64,000 nt of DNA from Cafeteria roenbergensis (GCA_008330645.1 VLTN01000019.1:248001-312000); one strand, 5' to 3'; counted from the first letter of the stretch, positions 45,401 to 60,400 are shown. Numbers and translations are program-made. The notes: a model not told the origin generated them from the letters alone.

Positions 45401-48400
45401 AGACTGGCCTCGGCGGTGGGAGGGGCGCAGCGAGGCAGCGTTGGCGGCCGAGGGTGGCATGGCTGCGGCGCTGGGCTGGCGGCTGTGACCAGCCCTGCGC
45501 GGCTTGCCCGGGCCGGCGTGCCCCTCTGCAACGCCCCGCATGGCCAGCTGCGGCATTGCCTCGCCCTCGCTCTCCTCAGACTCGACGATGACGCCGGGGT
45601 GGCTGACCATCGTGGCCGCCGTGGGAGCGCGAGCGCGGCCCCTGTGTCCGGGGCGCGCGGCGCCGGCACTGGTGTCGGGCTCCGCTGTCACGGACCAGGG
45701 CGAAGCGGCTCCCGACGCCGCCGCCGCGCCCGCCGCGGCCGCCGCCGCGCCGCCCCGCCGGGCTCCACTGCGCTTGCTGGCTCCCGCTGCCGGCGACGCG
45801 GGATCTGCCGTGGGCACTGCGCGGGCCTCGTTTCCGGGTGTCACGGGCAGCGGGGCATCCACGCCAGTGCCCGCCGCCGCCCACCTGAGCGCCGCTGGGA
45901 GCGGCAGCGCCGTGCCGGGAGGGGCGCGCTTCACGCCCACCGACTGGGACGGGGCGGAGCCCGTCATCTGGAGGCCGGACGCCGTCGACTTGATCCAGGC
46001 CTGCACTTGCGACAGTCTCGCCCGCAGCTCGATGTGCGGCAGCGCGCGCACAGCCAGCGCCACCTCGTCAACCGCAAGCGTGGCGCTGTGGAGGCCCTCC
46101 GCCATCTCAGCGTGAGCGTTGAGGTGCGCAAAGCTCTGCAGCATGGCCTGCATTGCCGGGGAGGCCTCCGCCGCTGCCGCGTCGCCTGCCGATGAAGCGG
46201 CGTGTCGCTTGCCCAGCCCCCCAGAGGCAGCCGGGTGCTGGGCGTGCCGCATGCTGGCAGCGGCAAGCAAGCGGTGCCAGGGCATGCGAAGGCCGGCAGG
46301 CGGCTGCGCCACAACCCAGGGCGGCCGGGAGTCACCCCCGCCCGCAATCCACTTGGTCCGCGTCCGCCTGCGCCCGCTGCCCGTCCGGCTTGGTGTCGCG
46401 GGCGCTTGAAGCTTCTGGCCCGCGTCGCTGCCGGGCCCCGCGGCGGGAGCAGGAGTGCCTTGGAGCGGAGCGGCCGCAAGCGCGCTGGCTCCGGCGCTCG
46501 TCCTGGCCGCGGGCGCGGATCTGAGTCCGGCTGGCTGAAGCCGGCCCGCCGAGGTCGCGTGGAGCTCGCGCTGCCGCCACGAGCCGCTGCTGGGGTTGCT
46601 GGCGTGCGCCGCAGGCGGGGTTCGGAGCGCCCCCGCTCCCGCCGGGACGTCCATGCCGATGCCCGGAAGCCGAGGGGGCGGGACGCCCCCAAACCCAGCG
46701 CTGGAGCCTGCGCTGCCTCCGACACCGGCGCCGGCACCGACACCGGCACCGGCACCGGCACCGGCACCGAGTCCGGCACCGACGCTTCCGACCGCACCAG
46801 ATGCTGCAGATGCAGCTGCTGCCGCGCCGGGAGACCGAACACTCCGCAGCCGCTCCCCGGCCCGGCCGCAGGCGAACTGCGAAGTTCCACGAGCCACGTG
46901 CAGCAGGTGGCGCGGCCAGCAAGGCTTCGGCACCGCCGGCAGCTGGCCGGAGAGAGCGGTCCAGGCGCCGGACAGCGCGGAGAGCGGCCGGGTCGGCAGG
47001 GTCTCGAGGTGGACCAGCAAGGCGGCGCGCCGCACCCGCAGCGCCGAGGACCGGCGCGTGCCTCTGGGCGTGACCCGCAGCTGCTCCCACGCCGTGCTGT
47101 CCACCACCTCGGCGGGGTCGCCGGCCGTGTCGGCCCGTGGCGACGAGAACTGCAGCTGCGCGCACTGGCCTTCGAACGAAGCGCCGCCCCTGGACGCTGC
47201 GTCCCAGGTCATGGCCTGCCCGGCCCCGCTGCCCTCATCGACGCCAAAGGCGCGGGTGGTGGCCTCCACGCCGAGGACGCCCTCGGCGAAGACGCGGGAC
47301 CTGCAGTCGAGAGACACCGCGCCGCTTTCCTGACAAGCAAGCGCGAGCTCGCGGCGAAGCCAGCCGCGGTGGTGAGCTCCCGCGCGCGTCGACAGGCCCG
47401 CTGCAGCCGCGAGCAGAGGAGCCGGCAGCGACGCAGGCTGGGTCAGCGCTGCAAAGGCGTCCAGGTCGAACGGCGGCGCGAGTGAGAGCAGTGGAGGACC
47501 GAACGCTGCCGTGCCGGGCAGGGCGGCCCTTTGCCAGGCCGACCACGTGTCTTTGGCAGCCGGAACCGAAGGGGAGATGCTCGCCACGCTCGCAAGCGCG
47601 GCTCTCGACGCATCTGGGCTTGGAGACAGCCTCTGAGCTCGGCCCAAGGCGCCAGGTCCAGCCGCAGCAGCGGAGGAGGCAGCAGCTGCTGCTCCTCCTC
47701 CTCCTGCGACAGGCGTGGGTGCCGGCGGCTTGCGGCTCCGCTCCAGCGCAGCGGCCAGTGAAATGCTCATGCGGGCGGCGGAGAGCTTCCTCGCGAAGCC
47801 TTCCTGGGGAGAGTCGGAGCAGCTCTCGCGGCGCACGCTGGCCCCGCCGCAGGCGCCCGAGCTGTGCACGCCGGCGACCTCCGGGGCCACGAGCTCGATG
47901 CGCAGCGGCGCCACCTTGATTTCCGCGCTGGTGGCGTGCAGAGGCACGGGGCAGATGCGGTCCGCGGGCGCCAGCCTGAAGGACGGACCGGCAGCGTCCG
48001 CGTCCAGAACGCACACAGACACAGTGGCGCCACGCCAGGCTGAGCGCTCGCCGTTGGAAGCGGGACGGGCTGCGTCCGGATCCGACGCTGCCGCGGCAGC
48101 GTCGGCGCCCTCCCCTGAGGCGTGGCTTTTGTCCCCCTTGGATGCGTGGGAGGCCGACAGCGACGTCACGGAAGCCCACGCAACCATTGGCAGAGCTGCA
48201 GTGGCAGCGAGCGACGCCGACGCCAAGGCCGCGTCTCCTGGCGAAAGGCAGGCGGCAGCCAGCGCGTCCGCACCGCTCGCGCGGCCCCAGGCCTTGGACG
48301 ACGACGCCGTCCCTGCCCCACCGGGGTTGGCCGTCGTGAAGGCGCGGGCAGCCAGCACTGCGTGCCTGGTGGCCGCGCGGCCGGGGAGCAAGCTGGCCCC

Positions 48401-51400
48401 GTCGGCAAGACCGGCGCACGCCCGGGCGCGGAGCAGCGCGAGGTGGAGCTCTCTTCCCGACGACACAGGGGCCGGCACACGCATCTGCCGCTCCTGGTGG
48501 AGGCGCTTCGTGTCCCTTGCGAACGCCTGCCATCCGATGGCCGGCGCCATAATCGCCGACAGGCCGTCGCTGCTTGACGGGCTCTCTGCCAGCTCCACCA
48601 GGGCCTGCCCGGAGGATGACTGCAGGGTCAGGTTCACGGCGCCCTCGGACCGCACGCGCGCCATGGCAAACGGCAGAGCAGCGACAACGGCCTCAAAGGC
48701 GGCCAGGCGAACCGTCAGGCTGGTCCGCTCGCTGGAGCGGAGGATGGCCGGAGTGCGAGGGCCCCGCGGGGCGGCAAGCGCGGCTGCGCGTGGCAGGGCG
48801 CTTCCAGCAAGGTCGGGCGCGCGGCAGAGCGCCACGGCCTGGGACACGGACCAGGGCAGGTATCCGTGAATGCCAGCTTCCATAGCGCGCACGCCCTCCG
48901 GAGCGCTCCGGCCCACTGTGGGCAACCCAGCGAGCTCCGCCAGAAGTCGCGACACTGGCCCGAGCGACGGGGCAGGCCCCCCGCGGGCGCCCGGCCTGGA
49001 CGAAGCGGGCGACCCGCCCCTCGCCTTGGATGCGTTGCCCCCCCGAGGCGTGACGGGGCCCCTGCCGTCGATGCCGGGGCCAGCAGCTGCAGCCCCTGCG
49101 GCGCCGGTGCCAAAGGCTTGGCTTGCCGAGCCGGTCGCACCGATGACGGCCGGCCTGGGGCCCGCGCCCGCCACCGCCGCCAGAGCCGCTGCGATGGCCT
49201 CAGCGGAGCCGCCCACAGCGGCGCCAGCAGATGCCTCCTCGGCCAGGCCGAAGCACGCCTGGACCGTGGGCAGAAGGGCAGCGGCCCCGTCGTCGTCGCA
49301 GAGTCCCACCACCCCTTCCGCGGCGTCCGCCCTCCCGCTCATGCCGCAGTCCGCCGCTGCACTCGCCGTCGCGAGCATGCCAATGCCAGAGTTCACAGCC
49401 AGAACGGCCTCCGGCGCCGCCGAAACCCGCACCGCACCAGCGCTCACTGCGATGGCCCGCTCGGTTCGCACCACATGTAGGACTGGGTCAGCATCCGTCC
49501 ACAGGCCTGCCAGGGCGTCCGCAGCGCAGTCAACGTGCCTGGCGGACACGCTGGCTGCTTGGCTCGCCGCGCCAGCGGCAGCGTCGAGCCGCGCCCCGAG
49601 CGCTTGCCCGGCAGCGCAGGCCGCTTCCTGGAACGCCGCGGCCAAGTAGGAGCCGCCGGGGAGCAGGTCCGAGGGCGCAAGCGGACCCAGGCCGTCGGGG
49701 CTCGCGCCGAGCGGGCCCGCGCCATGCGGTGGCGAGGCGCCCAGCGCGCCCTCCACGACCAGCTGCGACACGTCCGACGGCCGGAACGCCTCTCCGCCGC
49801 GCTTGCCAAGCGACCACTGAAGGGAGCGCGCCTCGGCGCTGGAGGAGCCGATGCGGACGTCGGCACACTCCCGGAGCGCCCAGCTGGACGGGAGCCTGGG
49901 CAATAGCAACGGCGGGCCGCTTCCCACCGAGAGCAGCCCCGACTGCTGGCCGTCGCCGCGGCCCGAGGACGGCCGGGGGTTCGAGGGCGAGAGCTCCGCC
50001 CAGCCGAGGTCTTGCCCGTCGTCGTCAAGCCCGCCCTCGGCGTCGTCGCCGTGGACGCGGGGCCGCAGGGCCGTCCGGGGCGTCTCCAGCCGCGTCACCG
50101 GGCTCTGCCCGAGGGAGTCGGGACTGCCAGCCCGGCGGCGCTGAGAGCGTGAGATCTCGTCGTCGTCGAAGTCGCTGTCAGTGACGCTGCCGTCGTCGCT
50201 GCCGTCGAGGTCATCACAAGGAGCCCCGGCCACGACTACGAGCGTGACGCCTCCGAGCACGGCCGACACGGACAGGAGCGTGCTCCCGGGGGCAAGAGCC
50301 TCCCCCGCGTGCTCGCTCCAGCACGAGGCGCCCTCCGATGCCAAGGCGGCTGCCCCCCGCGCGTCGCGCTGCCGCCGCTCTGCCAGACGCGCTGCGCGGG
50401 CGCCGTTGGCCAGGTCGAGCAGCGCCGCGCCAGCCATGGCGCGCCGCAGTCGCTCGGACTCGGCCTCCGCCGCCTCCGTCCACGTGGCTGTGCGGCTGGC
50501 ATTGGCGCCCGGGAGCGCCTTGCGGAGGATTGTGGCCGCGGTGCGGTGCGCCGCGAGCAGCAGCGCGCCGGAGGCGACGGCTGCAGACGGTGCTGCGGGC
50601 GGGTGCGCCGTGGACGACGAGGCCGCGCGGGGCATTGCGGGGGCGCCCCAGCAGGCGAGCAGCTCCTCCGCCTCTCTCGCGGCCGCGCTGTGCGATCCGC
50701 GCGCAGAGTGCGGCGACGTCGTCGCGCCCGTGCTCCACTGGAAGCGCTCGTCGTGTTTGCCAAAGGCGCAGCTTGCCATGCCTGCCACGCCGGACCCGGC
50801 CGTCCCCGCAAGCCCAAGCCGCGCCCACGCGGCCCGCTCCAGCGGCCACAGCTGGGCAGCGGTGTCCTCGTCCAGCGCGGCGTCGCACGCCTCCGCAAGG
50901 GCCAGCGCTGAGGCGGCAGAACCCCACGCGAAGCTGGACTGCGCTGTGGGGCTCGAGGGCGAGCGCCAGGCCGCCTGCGGCACGCTCTGCGCCGTGGACT
51001 GCCCCGGCTGGTGGTAGAAGCTGCCGGCCGCGGGCTGCTGCCAAGCGGCGGAGCGGCCCTTGGCGTGCTGGGGGGCCCAAGCGGGCGACTTTGCAAACGG
51101 AACTCCGCCCTGGGCGCGCGCGGCGTTGTGGAGCAGCTGCAGCGTGGGGAGCGAGCAGCAGGTTCCTGCGGACCCTGGGTCAGTGGCCCAGCTCCCCGCG
51201 CTTGCCACGCCTTCCAGGCTGGCCTTGGCAACGGGGGACGACGAGCCGCCCCCAGCGGCCGCAGATGCAGCGCGGGAGGCGCGGCCGTGCGGCGGCGTGC
51301 CGAGCTGGGCAATGTGCTGCAAGCCGGCCGCGAGCCCCAGCCGCCGCTGCGACTGCAGACCCCGGAGCGCAGCCCCCGGGGCCCGGTCCACCACGGCTCC

Positions 51401-54400
51401 GGCTCTGCCAGCCAGCGCAGCGCGCCCGGCGAGACCGGTCCCGCCGACCGTCCGGTAGAAGCTCCCGGCATGGCTGGCGCGGCCGGGAAGCGTCCGCGGC
51501 TCCACGCCCCCAGCCAAGGGCCGAGCGACGCCGGTGGTCACGCTGCTGCCGACGGTGTCGGTGGCGGTGCCGGTTCCATCGCTGCCTTCGTGAGAGACGC
51601 TGCTCCCCTTGCGGCCAGCCCACTTCCCCGCGTCCCTGGCGAGCTGCCCGCTTGCCCCCCTTGGACGGGAGCCCTCGAGGTCGGAGCCCATGGCGAGCGC
51701 AGGCCGGGGCTCCCGGCCCAGGCGCGCGCTGCCGGCGCTCAAGCCCCTGCCGCTGCCCAGGCGGGCTCCAGAGCTGCCGCCCATCTCGACGTCGTCGGCG
51801 TTGCCATCGCCGCCAGCCCCGCTGTCTTCGTCGTCTTCGTCGTCGTCGTCGTCGTCGGTATCGAGCGGGTCGCGATCTCGCGCACCGTCTGCTGAGCGCC
51901 CGCCACCGTGCTCGCCTGTCGTTCCCTCGGCGCCGTCCTCGTCCTCGTCGAACTCGTCCTCATCGTCTTCGCCTTCACCATCGCTGCCGGAGTCGGAGCG
52001 CGACGCGGCCCAACCCTTGGACGCCGCCGCAACCGTGCACAGCACGGCCATGTGCGCAGCAGCGCCGGGCAGCCAGCTGCCCGCAGCGCCGACCACGCCC
52101 CCGTCGTCCGCCCCAGCAAGTGGGGCGCCCATGCCGCGGGGTCCGGCACGGTAGCGCACTCCGCGCCGCCCCAGCCTGCCGAGCAGCGGCTGTGCCGCGG
52201 TGTGCGCGAGCTCCGCTGCCTGCCCGCGGGCGTCGAGCTGCGCCGCAGCTGCACGCGTGCCGGAAGAAAACTCTGCCGCAGCAGCCGCCACGGCCACGCT
52301 CGTCGCCGCAGACTGCGCTCGCAAGGCTGCCGCTGCCCACGCGTCGAGAGCCCCCGGAAGCACCAGCGGCGCCTCGACGCACGTGAGTGCCGCGATTCCT
52401 GCAACGCCGGCAACGACGTCGGAGGTGTGAAGCACAGCTCTGGAGTTCTGCGCGGCCCGGCCGATCGGCCGGCCGTCGCGAAGGCCGGAGACGGCCAGCG
52501 CACCCTGCGGGATGCCCAGGGCAACAGCCGCAAAGGCGGCGCTGCTGCCGGCGTGGCCATCGGCAGAGGCACCGCTGCCGCCGGCGGCAGGCTTCGAGGC
52601 CGTGGTGCGGTATGACGCTGCCGCTGGACGAGGATGGGATCCCGGGAGGAGGCGGCAGAGCCACGAGTTGGGACCCGCCAGGCCTCGGGACGCCACGGCG
52701 ACACCCTTCAAGGAGGCCACGGCAAGCAAGCCGGGCAAGGCTTCCAGCGACCCCGCCGGCCGCTGCGCCGACCACAAGTCCGTGGCAGGCGAGCTGTCTT
52801 GCGCGGGGTCTGAGACAGTGCCCGGCGCCGTGGAGGTTCGCGGGCTGCCGATGGGGCGCCCTGTGCTGTCTGTCCCGGTCTGGCGCTGGTGGCTGGCGTC
52901 GCCAGCGTCGGCCACCTGCAGCACGAGGGAAGCCGACGCGCGGGGGAGGTACGCGGCCCCGCAGTCGCCGAAGCGCACGGACGAGAACGCAAGCGACGCA
53001 GCATCGCTCGCCGTCTCCGGGCACACCTCGAGCGGCGCCGAAGCGCTGCGGCCCAGCACATGAGCGTCGCGGGCCCGGCCCCTGGACCCACCGCTCCCCT
53101 TGTTCCATCTGCCCGAGGCCAGCCTGTGAGGCCCGCCCCGCCGTGAGGTGCTGTCATGGGCGCCGTCGCCCAGGTCGTCCTGGCTCGTGTCCAGCTCAGG
53201 GAGCAGGACCGCGCGGCCGTCCGGCCCAGGCCTGCCCGCGTAGAACCTCGTGGGCCTGCCACCGGCGCCGCCGGCGCGAGCTGGAGTGGGGATGGAAACC
53301 GGCGAGGACAGATCTGGCGGATGCCTCTGCCCCGCTGCCGACCCGCCGCCTTCTCCCCGGCAGAAGGACGACCCGCCTTCGCGGTCGTGGCCGTGGCCGT
53401 GGCCAAGCCCTGACGCGAAGGCGGTGCCCGGGCCTTGGGAAGGGGCACCGCGAAGGTGGGCCGCCCCCCGCCGAGGTGCTGGCCCGCACAGGCCAGGGAG
53501 CAGCCTCGCGGTGGCAGCTGGAACGAGCAGCTGCCGGGCTGGGGAGGCCACCATGCCAAGCAGCGACACCGCCAGCCCTGCGGACCCGAGCGACGCCCCC
53601 ATGTCCGTGAGTGATGCTGCAGCCGCAGACAGGGCTGCGGATGTCGCGACTGGCCCCACGGTGCGCGCCCACGCCCGGCTGTCAGCGCCCACCCCCGGGA
53701 CAGCCCCGGAGGCAGGCCATGCCCTGCCGGCAAAGTACTTGGCGCCACGGCTGGGCTCTGCAGCGCTCCTCGCCGACCCCTGCTGGCCAGCGCCAGCGCC
53801 GCCCGCGCCGCCTGGAGCCGCGCCGCGCAGGTGCTCCGGCAGCAGCTTCGGCTTCCAGGTCGCCCAGCGAGCGCCCAGGGACAGGCCGTCGAGGCTTGCG
53901 CCCACCGCCGTGACAGCATCCATGCGGAGCGGGCGACGGCCCGCAAGCGGGTGGTCAGACAGCGCGGTGGCAGCCTGCAGCGCCAGCACCTCCACGTGCG
54001 GGACGGTGACGCGCGCAGCAAGAGTGGCGCCAGCCACGGGCGCCAGCGTGTCCGCTGCGGGAGCGGTCGAAGGCGCCCAAGAGGAGGACGAGGAGCCAGG
54101 CGCGGCTGCCGTCGCCTCGCCTGCGAAGCCCACCGAGTATCCTGAGCCCGACGAGGTGCGAATTCGTTCGAGCCCCGCGGCGATTGCCAAGGCGGCAAAG
54201 TCCGATGCGCACGTGGCAGCTGCCCGCACACGCCACGCAAGGTCCTCGTCGGTCATGGACAGGTCCAAAAACGCGGCGGAGCTCACGGAGTGCGCCACGG
54301 AGCGAGGCGAGCGGGATCGGAGGGCCTGCGTGTGGTGCCAGCCCGGCGAGAGCACGCCGAGCGCGGCCGAAGCGGCCGAGGCTCGTCCCCCCCCGCCGGC

Positions 54401-57400
54401 GCTGCCGAGTTGCTGGCTCGCAGCCTTGGACCACGCGTATCGCTCGGCGAGGGCGACGTGGGCCTCGAGGGCCGGGGTCATTCCCGCCAGCGCCGCAGCC
54501 AGGGACGCGCGCAGCGGAGCGGGGCTCCCTGCGCTCCACGCGGCGGCTGCATCTGCCGTGCTCGGCTGCGCCCACCGCAGCTTGCCGCGCTGGCTGGCTG
54601 CTCTGCCCTGGCCGAGCGCCTGCGAGCCGTGGAGTCCCGCGCCAAGCTGGCGCGCGCCTCTTCCCGAGCGAAGAATGCGCTGCGCCGCAATCTTCCATCC
54701 CCGGCCGGGCTGGGGAGGCTCTCGTTCGAGACCGTCGCCGGAGGCGGCCGCAAGCGCGGCTGCGCGCATCTGGGCATGCCCGCGGGCTAGCGCAGCGACC
54801 TCGGGGCTTCCTGCCCCGCGAACCGGCATCACGGCCCCGGCCTCTGCGGCGCGGGCCGCGAGGGAGGCTGCGGACACAGCGGCGCCCCATGCAAACGCTC
54901 CGCCCTGGGTCACCGGTCCGCCGGTCACGGGCGCAGCTGCCCCGAGCAGCACGGAGAGCACTCCCGCCGCATGGCTCAGAGCGGGCAGCGCGTCCGGGCT
55001 CAGCACAACGGCGGTGCTCCTTCCGAGGTCGAGGGCCAGGGCCGTGCCTATCGCGCTGGGAGCCGCGGGGTCCGTCGTTGGCCGGGACTGGGAGAGCACG
55101 CTCTTCGGGGTCGGGTCGCGCGGCAGGTCCGGGCTCTCCAGAGCCAGGCTGGCTTGGCCAAGCGCCGCGGCACGAGCCGTCGCCATGAGCGGCAGCACCG
55201 CCTGCCAGGGGCCTGGCAAGGGTGCCCAGCGCGAAGCTGAAGCGGTTTCTCGGGAGTCGCTGAACGAGCCTTCTCCTCCGTCGCCGGAAAGGCGCGAGCT
55301 GCCGGTGGCAGAGGCACCATCCGGGGACTTGCTCCTCTGCAGGTCCGGCGCCCTGCTGCCGGGCCTCGAGCCCGGAGGAGACATGACGGTCGCCCCTGCA
55401 AGGCCGCCGGCCATGGCGGCGATCTGGCCCTGCTGCGCCGCAGACCCGGCCGACAGCAAAGGGAGCCCGGCCGGCGCGTACACCGCGCCCGCCCACCCTG
55501 ACCACAGCCGGCCTGGGGCACGCGAGCCGCCCATCGGCCGCGACCGGCTGATGCGGCCGTCGGCCCCAGAGGTGATCGCGCAGGCGCCGAACAGCCGCTG
55601 CAGCGGCAGCCCAGCCGACCAAGCCGCCCCGTGGGGCCCCGTGGCAGCGCCGGCGCCGAAGCGCGCGCGAGGAAGCATCGCAAGAACCGACGTGGCGTTG
55701 CCGCCCGCGCCAGCTCCGGCGGCGAGGGGGATTCGGAGCACCGGGTGCCACGGCGCGGACTGGGCCGCGCGCCTGACGCTTTCCGCGCTAGAAGTGCGCC
55801 GCTGCCGGTCGTTCCCCGTGCTGCCATGGCTGCCTCCTCCGCCGGGGCGGGAGGCTGCCGTTGCGCCGCTCCCGCCAGCATCGCCTGCGGCTGCGGCAGC
55901 CTTGGCGGTTCCAGAGCCGGCGTGGCCGCCGCCCAGGGCAGCTGCCCACGTGTCCTCGCCGTCGCCTTCACCTGAGGCTGAGCGGCAACTGTCGAAGTCG
56001 TCGTCGTCGCCGTTCACAGCCGCGCCACCGACTCCCCACTCGCCCCCCCGAGCGCCGCCGCTTCTGCCGTGGGCGTCGCCCCCGTCGGCGGATTCGAACC
56101 CCGAGGATCCATCGCCGTCGTCAGACAGAGGGCGCGTGACCGACAGCGGCACCCGCTGAGATAGGCGGCCGTCGTCCCCGACAGCCTGCCCCACGAAGCC
56201 GTCGTCCCCAAGGCCGCCAGCTTGCGGGGTGGGCGGCAGCACGTCCTCCGGGTCCGGGAAGAGGTCGTCGATGTCGCCGCTGGCTATGGCCAAATCACCC
56301 GCAAGCCCTTGCGACGTGCTCAGGTCAAGGCCCCGTCCATTCTGGTCTTTTCCGGCGCCAAGGCCGCCGTCGCCGCCGCCGTCATCATCGACATCGTCGT
56401 CATCATCGTCGTCCTCTCCATCGGCGTGGGCCGAGGCCAGGGCCGCAAACTCCAGCAGCATGGGCCGGTGCTCCGCCTCGCGCGCCCGGCGGAGTTCGCC
56501 CAGCAGCAGCTCCTCCCCGCGGGACAGCCCCGCGGTGCGATTCGCCGCGGGGGGCAACGTCTGCAGGGCCCTGGAAGCTCGCAGCGGCCCCGAGTGGGGC
56601 GCTGCCACCACGGGCACGGCAACGGGCGCGACCGCGCCAACCAGCTCAGCCCCGGGCAGGCCCTCAGGCAGCGCTTCGAGGGACAAGAGCTTCGCGTACG
56701 GCTCCATCAGGCTCAAGAAGCGGGTCCGCACCGCCCTCAGGGACGCGGGCAGCCGCGCCGTGACCGTCAGCGACGTTGTGATCGAGGCAAGCACGACAGG
56801 CGGAGCCGGCGCGCACTCGGCTGCAAGAAGCGGCGCCCACTGTGACCCAGCGAGCACCGCAGCGCCAGTCTGTGCGAGGCCAAAAGCTGCAGTCGCGGCT
56901 GCTGCTGCAGCCGTTGCCGCGGCGGCTGTGGCACTTGCGGGACACGCAGACAGGAGGGCCGACCGAAGAGCAGCCTCCCTCACGGAGTCGAGCTGGCCCG
57001 CTCCCGAGGACGCGGCAGCGGACGCAGCGCCCGCTGCCACGCCGCAGGCTAGCGCCCCGGCGGACAGGATCGAGGGGGCAGTGGGCTCGTGGTGGCAGGG
57101 CTGCGCGCCGGCGGTGGCCGCTCCGGCGACGCCTGCAGACGAGCCGCCGACGAGGAACGCACCGCCGCCGCCTCCAGGGCGCCGTGACATCGGCGTCCCT
57201 GTGCCCGACTGGCCCCCCGTACCCACAGCTCCGAGGGAAGGCCGGGCAGCAGCCCTCGCGAAGCTCATCCTTCCCGAGGCCACGGAGGCACCCCCGTCTG
57301 CTCCGTCGAATCGGGACCGGCTTCCGGCGTACATGAGGAAGGACGAGCCGCCACCGCCGCCGCCGCCGCCCCCACCCCCCGCGGCGTCAAAGGCGTGGTC

Positions 57401-60400
57401 TGCCTGCACGTCCCCGATGGGGGCATCCACCAGCATGACCCTGCACACGTCGGCGATGTCGGCGTCCAGCGCGGCCTCTCTCAGCCCCAGTCTGGCCCGC
57501 ACGATCTCAGTCGGGCTCAGGTCTGTCCAGCCGGCGACGTCGCCTTCGCAATTTTCCCCGCTCGCGCCCGCGACCCGTGCGGGGCTCGCCGAGGTGATGT
57601 CCGGCCAGGAAGAGACGTCTTGCTCTGCAGCCGCGTCGGGGCCCGCCCTCGCAGCCGAGGAAGCGAGGGCGCTCCCGCGAGGCGCTGGCGCTGGCGCGTC
57701 GCTCAGCTGGGGAGGCCGCGCCGCCCACGAGCAGCGCGGAGCAAGCAGCAGCCCCGTTGCCAGCGCTGCGAGCTGTCGCGAGTTGGACGAGCCCGACTGC
57801 TGCTGTGTGAGCGACAGCACCACCCGCGGAACAACAGCCTTCCACCGCGGAACAGCCCCGTCCTCGGAACCGGCGACGTGCCGCCGCCTTGTCCGAATGA
57901 GCTCCGTGCGAGTCGTCTCGAAGCAAGCAGACGCGCCCAGGATGCTGAGCCCTTGCGGCAGCTCCACCACGATGCGCCGCCGTTCAGGTGCACGCAGCGC
58001 GAGGGGGCGGAGGTAGCTCTCGGCAAGGACGGCGGAGGCAGCGTCCTGGTCGTCGGGCGAATCGAGGACCGCTCTGGCAGCCTGTGCCGCCGCGTTCGTT
58101 CGGCAGCTGGATGCAAGGCGAGCCCGGAAGCCATCCGCAACATCGCCGCGGGAGCTGGCCGCTCCGCCCGCGTCGGTGTCGGCGGCGCCGCTGCGGTTGG
58201 AGGCAAAGGCCTGGCCGAGGCTGCTGGCGCTGGCAAACGGCGCGTAGGGATTGCCGCTCGGGGCCAAGCCCGGTGCGTCCCAGCCAGCCTGGCCGCCAAA
58301 CCGCGACCCTCCGCCTCCGCCGCCGCCTGCTCCGCCCCCGCCTCCAGCACCCGCTCCTGCTCCTGCTCCTCCTCCGCCGCCGCCGCCACCGCCTCCTCCT
58401 CCAGCGCCAGCATGGTTGGCATGGGTGCCATGACCGGGCATTGCCCTCACGCCGCGTGCCGCCGCTGCGTCAAGGGCGAGCGGCGGTGCGCAGAGCTGCG
58501 AGCTCGCGCGAACGGCCGCCGCCGCAGCTGCGGCACCGAGCTCGGCGTCGCCCCCGGTTGCTTCTGTGCCCGGCTGCTTGACGCCCAGGTCGAGCACCAG
58601 CCGCGCCGACGCAACGCGGACCTCGGTCATGCTGGGGGCTGCCGCGGACCCAAGGCTCGCCAGCGTGGCCTCGAGCGCCTCGTCGGCGCGCGCCGCAGCG
58701 CGGCAGGGCGGGCAAGGCAGGAGCGCGGTGATGGGGCCGACGGTGCCGCTGTCCGCCTTGGCCACCTGCGGAACGGCACAGGTCACCGCCATTCCGTAGC
58801 GCAGCTGCAGGTGCCCGGGCCCGGCCCCAACCGCGAGCGCCGCGCTGCGGCACAGCCGGTTCGGCACCGCCCAAAGCGAAGACCAGCCCGGCAGGGCGCG
58901 CCCCCATGCTGCCATCTCTGCGCCCTTGGGCCCTGGGCTTGCGCTCGTGGCGTGGAGAGCCGCAGCCGTCGCCAGCGTCGACGGCTCGGCCCAGAGCGGG
59001 GGAGCGGAGCGTGCCAGGGCAGACGCGACTGCCAGGCGCTCCCCAGCCGGGCAGTCGGCCCCCGGCAGCAGCAGCCAGGTGGCGTCCCACACGGCGCTGC
59101 GGGCGGCGGAGGCGCCAGCGCCGCTTTTGGAGGCCGCTGCCAGGCGAGAAGCGAGAGCCTGCTGCGCTAGGGCAAGCGGCGTGGCTGGCATCGGCTGGCG
59201 ACCGGCCTTTGGAGGAGCAAAGTTGGTGCCGGACGCGCGGCGGCCGAACGCGGTCCCCCCCGCCTCGCCGACCTGCAGCGCGTTGGCAATGGCGGCGACG
59301 GGCCTGAGCGATGTCGTGGCCGCCCGGTGGGGGGCTGCGGTCATCGCCTGCTCCAGCAGCGCGCGGGGAGCAGCGCGGGAGCCGGCGTAGAGACAAGGGA
59401 GGATCGCCCCCTGAAGGCTCTCAAGCGCCGCCAGCGCGCGTCCGCCGCTTCGCCCTCGCCAGGCCAGGCTTCCGGGCAGGGCCGCGGCCTTGGCTGCGCT
59501 GGCCTCGCCCGCCCGCTCATCTACGTCGAACATGGGATTGATCACCGAGAAGGTGCCGCTCTCAGCAGAGCTGGTGTCGCGGGTGTGGCTGGGCGTCGGT
59601 CTGCTCGACTGACTCCGGCCCTCGTCGGCCACGGGCGGCGAGGCCATCGGCGGTCTGGGCACCGGCGCCGTGGTCCCTCGGCGGTGGTTGGGCGCCGTGC
59701 CTCCGTCGTCGGACGCGAGGCCGGCCCGGAAGCCGCCGGGGCCCGCGAGAGCGCTGCTCGGGCCTGACCTGCGCGAGAGGTCGCGGCGAGGCTTCAAGGC
59801 CGACGCTGAGGCGCGCTCGGCGGACCGTTGCTTGTTGCCCCCGGCAGCCGCAGCAGCTGCTGCTGCAGCAGCAGCAGAAGCCGAGCCGGAGGGCGCCAGC
59901 TTGGAGGCGGGGGTGGTGGTGGCGGAGGCAGCAGCCGACGCTGGGTCCGGGTTGGTGGGGACGCGCGCGGCGCCGAGCAGCGTGGGCACGATGCACTCCC
60001 TCACCCCAGTGCAGCCTCGCAGCGCCCTCGGGGCGCCCTCAACGGGGCGGCACTGCGGCGCCGACGCCCTGCCAATGGCAGCGCCGCCCACAGCGCGGCG
60101 GCCCGGGGACTGCAGCGCGGCGTCGGAGAAGCAATGGCCGACTTCGCGGTGCAGGCTTCGACTGTCGTCCGGCTGCGGAGCGCCCGCGCCGTGGACCGCC
60201 AGCCCGGCTGCCGCGGCGGGCCCGCCGCTGCCCATTCTCGGCCGCGCAGGCCCTCTGTCCGCCCGCGCACCTGCGCCGGTCACCTGCTTCACCGCGGCCG
60301 ACACGGAGCGCAAGTGCGCGCCCCTCGATCCCGCCCGAGCTGCGGCCTTCCCGGGCTGACGCAGCGAGCGCGCCGAGCTCGGGTGGTTGGCGCGGCGGCC

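Noticed and set aside
56089-56110. tRNA-like B box (GGTTCGAATCC on the minus strand)
   Set aside because: No A box, anticodon arm or acceptor stem at the right distance; it lies inside coding sequence.
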